12,215 nucleotides of DNA from CAIOZW01 sp049317725 (GCA_049317725.1 JBMOHS010000120.1:1-12215); one strand, 5' to 3'. Counted from the stretch's first letter, positions 1 to 7,945 are shown. A program made the numbers and translations. Notes: generated by a model from the sequence alone, not told the origin.

Positions 1-826
1 AACTGATCGATGACTCGAATGCCGGGTAGAAGTTCTTCTGAAAGCCGCTCCAGATCCCGGCGAGCGAGTCGTACATCCGGACCCGCACAATCGCTTGGCC
101 ATCGAGACAGAGCCCGCGACGCCCCCGCCTCCGCCAGAGCTGGGCGAGGCGCGTATCCTCAAAGATCTGATCGCGAACGGCTGAATGCCCTCCCAGGGCC
201 ACATAGCTCTCGCGATCGATCATCAAGCAGGCACCGTGCGCCAGGGCCAGCGAGACATACCCGAAAATCAGCGAAAGCGGTGCCGGATAGATCGAGAAGA
301 CCACCAGATTGAGCATCGGCATCAGCGTCCGTTCCCAGAAGGAGTCCAACACCAGCCCGGGCCAACAGGAGAGAAACTGGAGCCGGCGACGGACCATCTC
401 CGATTGGAGTCGGTCGATTGCCCCTGGCAGAAGGCGGGCGTCCGCGTCAAGGAAGAGCAGGATCGGGGCCGTCGCGGCGGCGGCCAGTTGGGCGCACGCG
501 AAGTTCTTGCCCGTCCACCCCTCCGGCAAGGGCACGGGCGCGAGCAGGCGCAATCGGGGATCACGGGTCGCCGTCTCGGCCACGATCTGCGGAGTCTCAT
601 CGGTCGAGTGGTCATCGTAGACGAGGATCTCCGCCACGCAACTCCCCTGTTCAAGAATCGACTCCAGGCAGGCTGGCAGTTGGGAGGCCTCATTCCGGGC
701 CGGGATGAGCACTCCGACGGAACCGGGCGGGACCGTCCCCCGTCTCGCAGGGGCCGGCCATCCGACGACGTTGGCCAAGGTGATGCCCAGCAGAAAGAGG
801 CAGCCTCCCAGCAACAGCAATGTCAT
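1..826 (-). CDS. Family 2 glycosyltransferase, carotenoid-cluster type (3' end outside window)
   Basis: Probable membrane-linked GT-A fold glycosyltransferase that would transfer a sugar from a nucleotide donor to a lipid acceptor, here plausibly a carotenoid. The frame opens at ATG 826 and runs off the window edge, giving 275 codons without a stop. Visible elements in order: a hydrophobic N-terminal segment (residues 2-22), IPARNE (41-46), DDHSTDET (71-78), PLPEGWTGKN (99-108), the metal-binding LDADAR (126-131) and an FEDTRLAQLW stretch (222-231) at the usual acceptor/catalytic-base position. The GWTGKN and DAD pattern resembles CrtQ- and HpnB-like GT2 enzymes. It is last in the visible carotenoid run, 31 bp after the redoxin-like gene. 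The upstream ribosome site is weak, suggesting coupled translation. The family is clear; the acceptor is inferred from neighbours only. Confidence 0.85.
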   Translation of the reverse strand, partial: MTLLLLGGCLFLLGITLANVVGWPAPARRGTVPPGSVGVLIPARNEASQLPACLESILEQGSCVAEILVYDDHSTDETPQIVAETATRDPRLRLLAPVPLPEGWTGKNFACAQLAAAATAPILLFLDADARLLPGAIDRLQSEMVRRRLQFLSCWPGLVLDSFWERTLMPMLNLVVFSIYPAPLSLIFGYVSLALAHGACLMIDRESYVALGGHSAVRDQIFEDTRLAQLWRRRGRRGLCLDGQAIVRVRMYDSLAGIWSGFQKNFYPAFESSIS

Positions 827-857
827 GACATCACACTCTTGTCGAGCCACCGTCGGC

Positions 858-1463
858 TCATTGGTCGCTCAATAAACGATCGATCCGGGTGAAGAGTTGG
901 CCGAGGGAGTCCGCCTCAGCCGCGCCCTGCAACCGCAGGACGATCTGCCCCTGACGGTCGATGAGGATCAGGTTCGCCCGGCCGTTCTGATACCCATAGG
1001 CCCGCGAGACATCCCCCTTCCAATCGAGCAGAACGGAGTACTTGACTTGGCTGCGAAAGATGGTTCGCACCAGCCCTCGCACCATCGAGGGAACGGATGA
1101 GAGGACTGCAACCCCGCGCTGATCGATCCGTGCTTGATACCGATCCCAGAGTGGTCGAACCCATCCCTCGATCTGCTCCGACCCTTTCCGATCCCCAAAG
1201 ATGAGGACCGTGACCCGCTCGGAAGGAAATCGATAGCTCGCCGGCTGGTTGTACTGATCCCGCAAGGTGAAACCACTGGCGATCCCGCCTGAGGCGCGTT
1301 CCTCGCCTCCACTGCCATTCCTGATGTTGTCCAGTGCTGTCGACTTGATGGAGTCCGTATTCGCCATCGAATACGAAAAGAACGAGAAGGTGACGGCCGC
1401 CAGGACGAGGAGGCGGCTCCATCGTATTGGTTGAAAAGGTCTGATCCTGCCCCACGTAGACAT
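858..1463 (-). CDS. Exported redoxin-fold protein lacking all cysteines
   Basis: Putative periplasmic protein with a thioredoxin/AhpC-TSA-like fold. From ATG 1463 it has 201 residues. An N-terminal basic stretch and hydrophobic segment (about 17-33, ending YSMA) looks like a Sec signal peptide. The core follows the redoxin pattern: GFTLRDQYNQP (64-74), a strand VTVLIFGDRKGS (84-95), a WVRPLWDRY helix (101-109), VAVLSS (118-123), YSVLLDWKGDVSRAYG (142-157), and NLILIDRQGQIV (164-175). At the position where redoxins carry the active cysteine (after LIFGD) there is only RKGS, and the whole protein contains no Cys. It is therefore unlikely to do thiol chemistry and may be a binding or structural partner. 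The frame stays open upstream to a TTG at 1517, directly following the crtE stop, so a longer coupled start is possible. The role in the carotenoid cluster is unknown. Confidence 0.75.
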   Translation of the reverse strand: MSTWGRIRPFQPIRWSRLLVLAAVTFSFFSYSMANTDSIKSTALDNIRNGSGGEERASGGIASGFTLRDQYNQPASYRFPSERVTVLIFGDRKGSEQIEGWVRPLWDRYQARIDQRGVAVLSSVPSMVRGLVRTIFRSQVKYSVLLDWKGDVSRAYGYQNGRANLILIDRQGQIVLRLQGAAEADSLGQLFTRIDRLLSDQ

Positions 1464-1517
1464 ATCCAAACTGTATTGCCCTCGACGAGCGTGTCGAAGA
1501 ATGCGCGAGTACTCCAA

Positions 1518-2441
1518 TTACCCCCGCACCGAGGCCAAATGCCCCATCCCGCCCAAAATCATCCGGGAGGCATCCTCGATCAGCCCAATGGCTGGTCGAG
1601 GGCCAAATTGCTGGTGGAGACTGGCCAGTCCCGCCTCGACCAACTGGATGGCCATTCGATGGGCTGGTTCGGCGCCAAATTCGACCAGATAGTTGGACCG
1701 GGCATGGCGGGCATCCTGCCGTGCTGGCTTTCCCAGCACCTCACTCCCGGCCAACTCGTCCAAGAGGTCGTCACAGATCTGGTAGGCCATTCCGAGATCT
1801 TCCCCGAAGCGGGCCAGCACCGCCGTCTCTGCTGGCGTCGTTCCGCAGGCGAGTGCTCCCGCGACCAACGTCAACCTCATCAACGCGGTCGTCTTGAGGT
1901 TGCGGCTCGCCAGTGACTCCCCTCCCTGCCCGCCCCCCTGGAGCACTAGATCGACGACTTGGCCCCCAATCATCCCGTCAGCACCGATGCTCATCACCGC
2001 CTCGCGAACCAACTGCAAGCCTGCCTCGTGGCACCCATTGGTGAGGGCGGCCTCAACCAACAGCCCGTAGGACTGGTTGAGTAATGCCAGGGCGGTCAGC
2101 AGCGCGAGGCTCTCGCCGTGAACCCGGTGGAGTGACTTTCGGCCCCGTCGCAGATCGGCGTCGTCCATCGCCGGCAGGTCATCAAGGATGATCGAGCTGG
2201 TGTGGAGGTACTCCATCGCACAAGCTGCCGGCAGTGCCGGCCGTGGATCTGCTCCCACCAGCTCGGCCCCCAACAGGGCCAAGATCGGTCGCCAACGCTT
2301 CCCTCCCGGAAAGAGCGAATACCGCAAGGCCTCGTTGAGGGCAACCGCTCGTTCCTGATGACTCACCGGGAGATGGCGGGTCAACGCCGCCTCCACCTCT
2401 CCGCGGTAGGTCTCAATGTAGGCAGCCAGCTTCTCCGACAT
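1518..2441 (-). CDS. crtE: Geranylgeranyl/polyprenyl diphosphate synthase (CrtE-like)
   Basis: Trans-isoprenyl diphosphate synthase condensing IPP with allylic diphosphates, cytosolic, supplying the precursor for phytoene. 307 residues from ATG 2441. A GGAG ribosome site lies 8 bases upstream, which favours this ATG over the TTG two codons earlier. Visible: GGKRWRP (46-52), first aspartate-rich motif DDLPAMD (87-93) followed by DLRRG, GGQVVDL (159-165), LKTTAL (182-187), and second motif DDLLD (224-228). The residues just before the first motif (HTSSIIL) put a small Ser five positions upstream, as in CrtE-type enzymes, whereas IspA-type FPP synthases have Tyr there; this favours a C20 product. 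The region after the second motif is divergent: the usual GD and GK-S/T elements read AG and AR-S-N. It sits 19 bp after the hydrolase gene. Product length is inferred, not proven. Confidence 0.88.
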   Translation of the reverse strand: MSEKLAAYIETYRGEVEAALTRHLPVSHQERAVALNEALRYSLFPGGKRWRPILALLGAELVGADPRPALPAACAMEYLHTSSIILDDLPAMDDADLRRGRKSLHRVHGESLALLTALALLNQSYGLLVEAALTNGCHEAGLQLVREAVMSIGADGMIGGQVVDLVLQGGGQGGESLASRNLKTTALMRLTLVAGALACGTTPAETAVLARFGEDLGMAYQICDDLLDELAGSEVLGKPARQDARHARSNYLVEFGAEPAHRMAIQLVEAGLASLHQQFGPRPAIGLIEDASRMILGGMGHLASVRG

Positions 2442-2460
2442 AGACAACTCTCCGACAAGA

Positions 2461-3201
2461 TCAACGGAAAAGAAGGCGACTCAATTCTTCAGTCGACTCC
2501 AGGATCGGAAGATGCCCGGCCGATGCCAGCGCATGCACCCTCGCGTGGGGCCACATCCGTTGCCACAGGCCCATCGACTGCTTGACCGCGGAGAAGGTGC
2601 GTGCTCCGTGAATCAGATCCGTCTCCAACTCGATCTTGGCCCACCGGTCGATGCTCCCAATTCCCGTCAACATCTCCAGATACCTGTACGAAACCGTATG
2701 ATCGATCCGCCGGAAAGAGTGAGTCAAGTCTGTCTCTCCCGCCCGATGGCCCCGCAGCGAAAGGTTGGTCACCACTCGGCCCAACGGATTGGCAAACGTG
2801 CTGTAGTAGGCAACCTTGCCGAAGAGGGGCACCAAGAAGAGCTGAAAATACCACGGGGTGAACGCGAAGGGGTCGATCAGCACGAGGCGCTCGATCCGTT
2901 TCTGGATCGAGGGCTGTTGCTCAAGCGCGGCCAGACCGAGGAGCGCCCCGCTGCAGTTCCCGATCAGGGTCAGGGTCGGGGATTCGACCGCTTCGAGGGC
3001 CGTCGCCACGATCTCCGCGACCTGCGCCAACTCTCTTGGCCTCGATCCACGGCTCCCGCCATAGCCGGGCAGATCTGGCGCGAGCAGCGTCGCTCCTGCG
3101 GGGAGGTACTTGACCAGTGGCGCAAAGGTCGAGTGGTCTCCACTCCATCCGTGCAGACCGAAATAAGTCCGCGCCCCAGTGCCATAGCGCTCAACGTACA
3201 C
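2461..3201 (-). CDS. Alpha/beta-hydrolase fold protein with Cys at the nucleophile position
   Basis: Alpha/beta-hydrolase fold protein of 246 residues, unknown substrate, embedded between crtI and crtE. Visible: oxyanion-type LHGWSG (16-21), PDLPGYGGS (42-50), the nucleophile elbow LIGNCSGALLG (79-89), LIDPFAF (108-114) after strand 6, and the C-terminal SAGHLPILES (227-236) supplying the expected catalytic His230. In the elbow, alignment to the usual G-x-S-x-G gives G-N-C-S-G, so Cys83 replaces Ser. The usual acid in the HGxxD segment before the His is absent (HGARTF, 198-203); Asp110 after strand 6 could be a substitute, as in some dehalogenase-like members. The GTG start at 3201 overlaps the crtI end by 11 bp, indicating translational coupling. 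It could be a thioesterase, acyltransferase or a non-catalytic carotenoid-binding protein; the sequence does not decide. Confidence 0.82.
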   Translation of the reverse strand: MYVERYGTGARTYFGLHGWSGDHSTFAPLVKYLPAGATLLAPDLPGYGGSRGSRPRELAQVAEIVATALEAVESPTLTLIGNCSGALLGLAALEQQPSIQKRIERLVLIDPFAFTPWYFQLFLVPLFGKVAYYSTFANPLGRVVTNLSLRGHRAGETDLTHSFRRIDHTVSYRYLEMLTGIGSIDRWAKIELETDLIHGARTFSAVKQSMGLWQRMWPHARVHALASAGHLPILESTEELSRLLFR

Positions 3202-4699
3202 GTGCTTTGACTCTCTCTGCGGTCAGTTTCCCGCCAAGGACGACCATCGGCATCCCCGTACCGGGTGTCGTGCTCGCCCCAACATAAAAGAGGCCATCGA
3301 TATCCGACGAATAGTTCCTGGCGCGGAACGGCCCAACTTGAAAGAGGGTATGGGCCGCCCCAAAAGCCGACCCATCATAGAGACCGAACCGCTTGCGCCA
3401 CTCACCCGGGGTCAGCACCTCCTCGAAGACGATCCGCGAAGGGTCGAGGTCGATCCCGTCCGCCATCAGCCGGTCGAGCACTTGTTGTCGAACCTGGGCC
3501 ACTGTCTCCGGCGCATCCAGGCTCGGCATCTCGCTCAGCAGCGGCGTCGGGACCAGTACGAACATCGCCGTGTCGCCCGGCGGCGCCAAGTCCGGATCAG
3601 TGTCGGAGGGCACTGCGGTGTAGAAGGGCAGGTCCTCCGGGATCTTCTTCTCCTTGAGCAGCTCATCGAAAGCGCGCCGGAAGTCCTGCGGCAGAAAGAT
3701 CGTGTGGTGGCCAAGCCGTTCGACCTTCCCGCGGATTCCCCAATAAAAAGTCATAACCCCAGGGGTCATCTTGGGTACCTTCGGCGCCTGACGCGGTCGG
3801 CCTGCCGACACGAGCAGCTCGGCTTGGGTCATCGGAACATCGACATTCGAGACGACGATCGAGGCAGAGACGACCTCTCCAGAACGCAACTCGATACCCT
3901 TGACCTTCCCTCCGGACTCGAGAATCTTTGCCACCGGGGCGCCGGTCTCAATCCGCACGCCAACCTCGCGCGCCAAACGAGCAATCCCCTCGACCAACCC
4001 GTAGATGCCCCCTTTGGGCAACCAGAGCCCATAGGCCAGCTCGCCATACGAGAGGATCGTGAAGAGCCCCGGCAGGTCGTAGGGAGATCCTCCGAGATAC
4101 ATCCCGTAAGACCCAAACGCCTCCCGAATGTAGCGCCGACGAAAGAAACGGCCGAGCTCCCCATCGAGCGAACGCCAGATGCTCAGCCGCGCCATCTCCG
4201 CCAAGCTCAATGCCTGGAACCACTTGAGGGGATTATCCTCGTTGCGATTGACCAGCTTCTCGAAGGACATCCGGTACTTGATCGACGCATCCTCGAGAAA
4301 AGCCAGCATGTTCGGTCTCGACCCGGGCTCGATGCGCTCACATTCGGCGAGGAGCCGCTGCAGATTGGAGGAGAGGGTGAAGGTCGTTCCATCCCGCCAC
4401 TGAAACCGCACCGAGGGGTCGACCGCGATCGGTTCAACATAGTCCGTGAAGCGGCGTCCCGCCGCGGCAAAAAGCTCCTCGAAGACCCACGGATAGTTGA
4501 GAAGCGACGGCCCCGTATCGAAGGTGAACCCGTCGCAGCAGATCTGGTTGGCGCGGCCGCCGACCCGATCGTTCGCCTCATAGAGAGTCACCGCATAGCC
4601 AGCCAGTTGCAGGTGAATCGCGGCACTGAGGCCACCGAGCCCCCCTCCCACCACGATCACCTCTTGTCCAGATTTCGCGACTGTTGCGCTTGTCGTCAT
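3191..4699 (-). CDS. crtI: Phytoene desaturase, CrtI family
   Basis: FAD-dependent carotene desaturase expected to act at the membrane surface and introduce conjugated double bonds into phytoene. 502 residues, the normal family length, from ATG 4699. The N-terminal Rossmann dinucleotide motif is VVGGGLGGLSAA (16-27) with the ribose-binding acidic residue in LYEANDRVGGRAN (39-51). FDTGPSLL follows, and the C-terminal FAD signature GLFYVGASTTPGTGMPMV lies at about 469-486, then LGGKLTAERV. The GASTTPGTGMP form recalls both CrtI and CrtN/CrtP-like members, so whether it stops at neurosporene or lycopene or accepts C30 substrate cannot be told. It lies 38 bp after crtB, with a short hairpin in the gap, and its stop overlaps the next gene by 11 bp. 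No frameshift or missing motif is seen. Confidence 0.95.
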   Translation of the reverse strand: MTTSATVAKSGQEVIVVGGGLGGLSAAIHLQLAGYAVTLYEANDRVGGRANQICCDGFTFDTGPSLLNYPWVFEELFAAAGRRFTDYVEPIAVDPSVRFQWRDGTTFTLSSNLQRLLAECERIEPGSRPNMLAFLEDASIKYRMSFEKLVNRNEDNPLKWFQALSLAEMARLSIWRSLDGELGRFFRRRYIREAFGSYGMYLGGSPYDLPGLFTILSYGELAYGLWLPKGGIYGLVEGIARLAREVGVRIETGAPVAKILESGGKVKGIELRSGEVVSASIVVSNVDVPMTQAELLVSAGRPRQAPKVPKMTPGVMTFYWGIRGKVERLGHHTIFLPQDFRRAFDELLKEKKIPEDLPFYTAVPSDTDPDLAPPGDTAMFVLVPTPLLSEMPSLDAPETVAQVRQQVLDRLMADGIDLDPSRIVFEEVLTPGEWRKRFGLYDGSAFGAAHTLFQVGPFRARNYSSDIDGLFYVGASTTPGTGMPMVVLGGKLTAERVKARVR

Positions 4700-4721
4700 T
4701 GCCTACCACTCTCTCTCTTCT

Positions 4722-4735
4722 CTCCCCGAGGGGAG
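4722..4735 (-). other. Small inverted repeat between crtB and crtI
   Basis: The 14-bp stretch CTCCCCGAGGGGAG has perfect 6-bp arms around a 2-bp centre. In mRNA it can form a 5-bp stem with a CUCG tetraloop, three bases after the crtB stop codon and 23 bases before the crtI start. There is no U-run after it, so it does not look like an intrinsic terminator. It may affect mRNA processing or relative expression of the two genes, or be chance. Confidence 0.35.
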
Positions 4736-4737
4736 GT

Positions 4738-5886
4738 TCAGGGCCGCAGGAAGGCCAACGGCAATCGCCAATACTTGCTGCTGGGGAGCACCCGAAACTT
4801 CTCGCGCATCGGGACACTCTCGCGGTGCAGGATCCCGCGTGGGCTCGACGCGATCTGTCGGTTGAGTTGCCGATAGACATCGATGCACGCCCGAATCGCC
4901 ACCCGGCTATCTGGATTGAAGGCGTCGAGCGTCGCTTCGGACCGGTTGTAGTACTCTTCCGTCAACGCCGTTAAATGGCCCAGGACTTGATTGAGAGGCA
5001 CCAGCTGGGCCGGGTCCGTTGCATCCATCCGCTCGACCCCCGCTTGCCTGAGGAGGTCTTGCGGGAGGTAAACCCTGCCCCGACGCTGATCCTCGGCGAC
5101 GTCTCGGAGAAAATTGGTCAACTGGAGCGCAATCCCGAGGTCACGGGCGCTCTCAAGGGCACGGGGAAAGTCGGCCGCAGTCGGTGACCCATAAACGTAG
5201 GCCAGGAAGTACCCGACGACAATCGCGCTGCCGTAGATGTAGGAGTCGATCAGATCGTCAAGGGTGGCGAAGGGACGAGGATGAAGGTCGAGCCGCATCG
5301 CCTCGAGAAAGGCGCGATAGTGCTCGTGCGGAATCTTCGCTTCGCGAACCACCTCCGCAAAGGCTGCCACAAAGACTGGCACCCCTTGGCGCAACGCCTC
5401 GCGGAAGGTCTCTGTGCCAAGGGCGCGCTCGTAGCCTTCCGCCCACTCATTGAGTAATCTGGCACGGTCTTCGAGCGGAAGCGGGAAGGAGTCGACAATC
5501 TCGTCCGGGTAACGAACCGCCGCGTAGATCGCCTCAACCCGGGCACGCTTGGCAGGCGGGAGAAAGCGGGTGACGATGAAGAAACTGGTGCTGTAGGTCT
5601 TCAAGACCGTACGGGCCCGCGCAGCAGTGTACCGCCAGGACTCTTCATCCGTGAGGATGGAGAGGGCCCGCTGGCGCGTCTCCGCATCGAGCTGTTGCCA
5701 CTGCGCCAAGCTCCAGACCAGCGGTGCGGGCTTGATCGCCTCGGCACCCATCCCGACCATCCGCTCACCATCCTCGCCCCGCTCCACGTGCGCCATGCGC
5801 TCCTTGTCTCCCCTCCTCAGAACAGCAGACTCGCTGGCCGGATCTGACCCAATCGAGAAGTCAACCTTTCGGCCACCAGTTTTCAT
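4738..5886 (-). CDS. crtB: Phytoene synthase (squalene/phytoene synthase family)
   Basis: Head-to-head prenyltransferase joining two GGPP to phytoene, the first committed carotenoid step. 382 residues from ATG 5886. Visible: substrate-site YSTSFF (98-103), first aspartate motif in VRYPDEIVDS (124-133, D-x3-D form), EAMRLDL (195-201), YIYGSAIVVGYF (216-227), and the second motif NFLRDVAEDQRRGRVYLP (258-275), the strongest family signature. The conserved domain begins near residue 57, so the first 30-50 residues are dispensable-looking. Alternative starts are ATG 5796 (AAGGAG only three bases upstream), ATG 5760 and ATG 5751. The 5886 start lies four bases after the photolyase stop, which suggests coupling but has no clear ribosome site. 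Function is secure; the start is not. Confidence 0.93.
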   Translation of the reverse strand: MKTGGRKVDFSIGSDPASESAVLRRGDKERMAHVERGEDGERMVGMGAEAIKPAPLVWSLAQWQQLDAETRQRALSILTDEESWRYTAARARTVLKTYSTSFFIVTRFLPPAKRARVEAIYAAVRYPDEIVDSFPLPLEDRARLLNEWAEGYERALGTETFREALRQGVPVFVAAFAEVVREAKIPHEHYRAFLEAMRLDLHPRPFATLDDLIDSYIYGSAIVVGYFLAYVYGSPTAADFPRALESARDLGIALQLTNFLRDVAEDQRRGRVYLPQDLLRQAGVERMDATDPAQLVPLNQVLGHLTALTEEYYNRSEATLDAFNPDSRVAIRACIDVYRQLNRQIASSPRGILHRESVPMREKFRVLPSSKYWRLPLAFLRP

Positions 5887-5890
5887 CGGG

Positions 5891-7270
5891 TCAGAAGCTC
5901 AGTCGTTCGAGCGCTGCCACCCGATCGAGGTAGCCAGCAACGCTGAATTTACGAGCACAGCCGGAGGCTGCCATGTACCGGATCAGCCCGAAAATGGGTC
6001 TCTCCGGCCCCCACGGGCGGTCGTGCTTCCCCCCAATTGCCCAAGCGATGCCAGTATACCCATTTGGGTCTCTCCCATCCAACTGATAGCGGTCGTTGAG
6101 GTGGACCGCGATGGAAAAGGCCTCCTCCGGGTGGCGTGTCCACTCGAGGATCTTCTTCGCCCAGTACATCCGCAAATACCCGTGCATGCGTCCGGAGAGA
6201 ACCATCTCCCGCTGCGCGGCATTCCAGAGCGGATCATGGGTCGCCGATTGCTCAAGCTGCTCCAGGGAATAGAGATATGGACGAGGATCGCCTGCGTGGC
6301 GGGTCAATGTCTGGACCGCCCAGCCGTGGCATCCTTGGAGGGTGTCGTAGTGGGGGTTGCGTGCGACGTAGTTGATGGCGAGCTCGCGCCTGACAATCAA
6401 CTCTTCGAGAAACGCGGCGCGGGCCGCCTCCGGGACACCGGGCCGCTTCTCGACCGCCAAGGCGATCGTCAACGGTCCGAGGTGACCAAAATGGAGGTAG
6501 GCGGAGAGCTGGCTGGTTCCCTCGATCGGGGGCAGGTTGCGTGCGGTGTCGTACTGCCCCAAGACTCCATCGAGAAAGGTCTCCAGCCGGGCCAGTCCGG
6601 CCGAGGTCCCCCCGCGTGCTCCAGGAACCGCACCGACCGCACGATCGATCGGCAACTCCCGTAAGAGCCTCTCCGGATCGATCGGTTCGCTCTTCGGCAG
6701 AGGAAGAACAGATGGCCACCGGACCCGCACCTCCGGTTCTTCCAGACGCTTTAGAAATTGTGGCAAGACGCGCTGGATCTTCGGACGAATTGTTCGCGCA
6801 GCATACTCCTCTTTCGGGAAGAGGTTGGTCGGCACGACCACATCGGCATCGACCGTCCAGAAGGGAACGGACAGTTGACGGGCGGCACTGCGCCGCCACC
6901 CCTCCGGCTCCCGCATCGGATTCTCATCGCCAATGACGAGAGAGGGATGCACCTCAAGGCAAAAAGCGAGCAGATCGTGGGCCGGGTAAGGTCGAAAGAT
7001 GAAGTGCGCTCTCCGCTCCTCGACGCGCCGCCGGGTCTCCTCCAACCCCTCGATCAGGAAGGTGTAATGGCGGAGATTTGCCCGTGGGTACTTCGGGTGC
7101 AGCCCGAAAAAGACGAGCACCGGCTGCCCTAGCAGATTCCCAGCCTCAATCGCCAGATTGAGTGCCGGGTTATCCAGGCCCCGCTGTGCCCGTTGCATCC
7201 AGTAGACGACGCACTGGCCATCTGTCACTGGCGGGCCCGGCCGGCGAATCGTCACGCGCGGGTCAGCCAT
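5891..7270 (-). CDS. phr: Class II cyclobutane pyrimidine dimer photolyase
   Basis: FAD-containing, light-driven enzyme that splits UV-induced cyclobutane pyrimidine dimers. 459 residues from ATG 7270, typical for class II. Visible: N-terminal photolyase domain with VVYWMQRAQRGLDNPALN (21-38), VLVFFGLHP (51-59), LVIGDENPMREPEGWR (111-126); then the FAD domain with AYLHFGHLGP (257-266), FLEELIVRRELAINY (287-301), HGYLRMYWAKKILEW (363-377) and the class II hallmark LDGRDPNGYTGIAWAIGG (397-414) followed by HDRPWGPERPIFG (416-428). The frame is open upstream to 7546 but there it runs through the SRPBCC gene in another frame and has no family similarity. A TTG about 12 codons upstream, after CTGGAGG, is an alternative start. 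It is 52 bp after the SRPBCC gene and 4 bp before crtB, implying shared light-dependent expression. Confidence 0.95.
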   Translation of the reverse strand: MADPRVTIRRPGPPVTDGQCVVYWMQRAQRGLDNPALNLAIEAGNLLGQPVLVFFGLHPKYPRANLRHYTFLIEGLEETRRRVEERRAHFIFRPYPAHDLLAFCLEVHPSLVIGDENPMREPEGWRRSAARQLSVPFWTVDADVVVPTNLFPKEEYAARTIRPKIQRVLPQFLKRLEEPEVRVRWPSVLPLPKSEPIDPERLLRELPIDRAVGAVPGARGGTSAGLARLETFLDGVLGQYDTARNLPPIEGTSQLSAYLHFGHLGPLTIALAVEKRPGVPEAARAAFLEELIVRRELAINYVARNPHYDTLQGCHGWAVQTLTRHAGDPRPYLYSLEQLEQSATHDPLWNAAQREMVLSGRMHGYLRMYWAKKILEWTRHPEEAFSIAVHLNDRYQLDGRDPNGYTGIAWAIGGKHDRPWGPERPIFGLIRYMAASGCARKFSVAGYLDRVAALERLSF

Positions 7271-7322
7271 CAATCGATCCAATCCTTCCAACAAGCAGCC
7301 TCCAGGTTCTCTCTTCCCCGGC

Positions 7323-7850
7323 TCAGATCCGAGCAGCAGAGACTTGTGCAACCCTCTCCACCTTTCCTTCCAACAGCGTGGAGCCATCTTCGATCGTCCC
7401 CAGAATCTCCGCCGTCGCGAGCGCGCGGTAATCGAAGATCTGGTCGAGCATCCGTCGGACGAAGAGTCGGTGGGCGATCCATCCAAAGGGCCCCATTGGC
7501 AAGCGGTAGCGCACCAAGTCTCGCATCCTCGTCTGCCCAGGCGCAATCTCCTCGAACGTATGGGTATGATGCCACAAAGTGTAAGGGCCCTTCAGTTGCC
7601 GATCAACAAAATGAGTCTCCGGTTCCCAGGACTCGATGAGGGTCTTCCAGCGGAACCCGATGCCGAAGAGTGCCAGCCGGTACTCAATCAGTGTGCCAGC
7701 TTCCATCCGGATCGGCGGTGGCGTCAGGATCCGAAATCGCAAGAAGGGCGGCGTGATCCGCTCCAAGTTGAACGCGTCACTGAAGAAGGCAAATGCCTCT
7801 TCTCGCGATTTCGGGACAATCTGTTCCCGTTCCAGTAGATAAGTCTTCAT
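7323..7850 (-). CDS. SRPBCC (START/Bet v 1-like) ligand-binding-fold protein
   Basis: Small 175-residue protein with the hydrophobic-cavity fold of the polyketide cyclase/CoxG group. ATG 7850 is preferred because AAGGAG lies nine bases upstream. Recognisable are the N-terminal strand and helix with SREEAFAFFSDAFNLERITPP (residues 15-35), ILTPPPIRMEAGTLIEYRL (41-59), LFGIGFRWKTLIESWEPETHFVDRQLKGPY (61-90), WHHTHTFEEI (93-102), and a long C-terminal helix with FVRRMLDQIFDYRA (130-143). No signal peptide or membrane segment. In other bacteria this domain is found fused to, or beside, TIGR01777 epimerases, and that gene is directly upstream here. A lipid- or isoprenoid-binding role is plausible from fold and company, but there is no direct evidence for a ligand. 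Confidence 0.82.
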   Translation of the reverse strand: MKTYLLEREQIVPKSREEAFAFFSDAFNLERITPPFLRFRILTPPPIRMEAGTLIEYRLALFGIGFRWKTLIESWEPETHFVDRQLKGPYTLWHHTHTFEEIAPGQTRMRDLVRYRLPMGPFGWIAHRLFVRRMLDQIFDYRALATAEILGTIEDGSTLLEGKVERVAQVSAARI

Positions 7851-7859
7851 TCTCTTACT

Positions 7860-7945
7860 CTCCTTCCCGATCAATGCGGGCCCAGTTTTTTCTCACGCGA
7901 AGGCTCAAAGACGCGAAGATTCTTTTTTGAGTAAAAACTGGAGCC
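7860..7945. repeat. Spacer repeat copy 1 (86 bp)
   Basis: First of two imperfect tandem copies between the epimerase and SRPBCC genes. Shared landmarks with copy 2: a TTCCC-type start, ATGCGGGCC, a T-run followed by TCT, an A/G-rich core with AAAG and GAAGATT, and a GAGCC end. The core TCACGCGAAGGCTCAAAG resembles a spacer repeat type met in many bacterial genomes (from memory, unnamed). No frame across it looks coding. The outer edge overlaps the ribosome-binding region of the SRPBCC gene. Confidence 0.6.

Noticed and set aside
185..892. 235-codon plus-strand open frame at the left end
   Set aside because: It is antisense to the glycosyltransferase, whose DDHSTDET and DAD motifs are unmistakable; the plus-strand product is low-complexity.
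1482..1497. Hairpin TCGAC/GTCGA between crtE and the redoxin gene
   Set aside because: Only five base pairs with a six-base loop and no other supporting feature; chance is likely in GATC/TCGA-rich DNA.
3338..4876. 512-codon plus-strand open frame opposite crtI
   Set aside because: It is wholly antisense to a clear CrtI and the crtB end. Its translation is rich in Arg, His, Pro and Asp with no recognisable motif, typical of an antisense shadow in high-GC DNA.
5627..6664. 345-codon plus-strand open frame
   Set aside because: It covers the antisense of crtB and photolyase, both strongly supported, and shows no domain.
7271..7546. N-terminal extension of the photolyase frame
   Set aside because: It overlaps the SRPBCC gene in another frame and reads as Arg/Ser-rich nonsense; family length and motifs fit a start at 7270.
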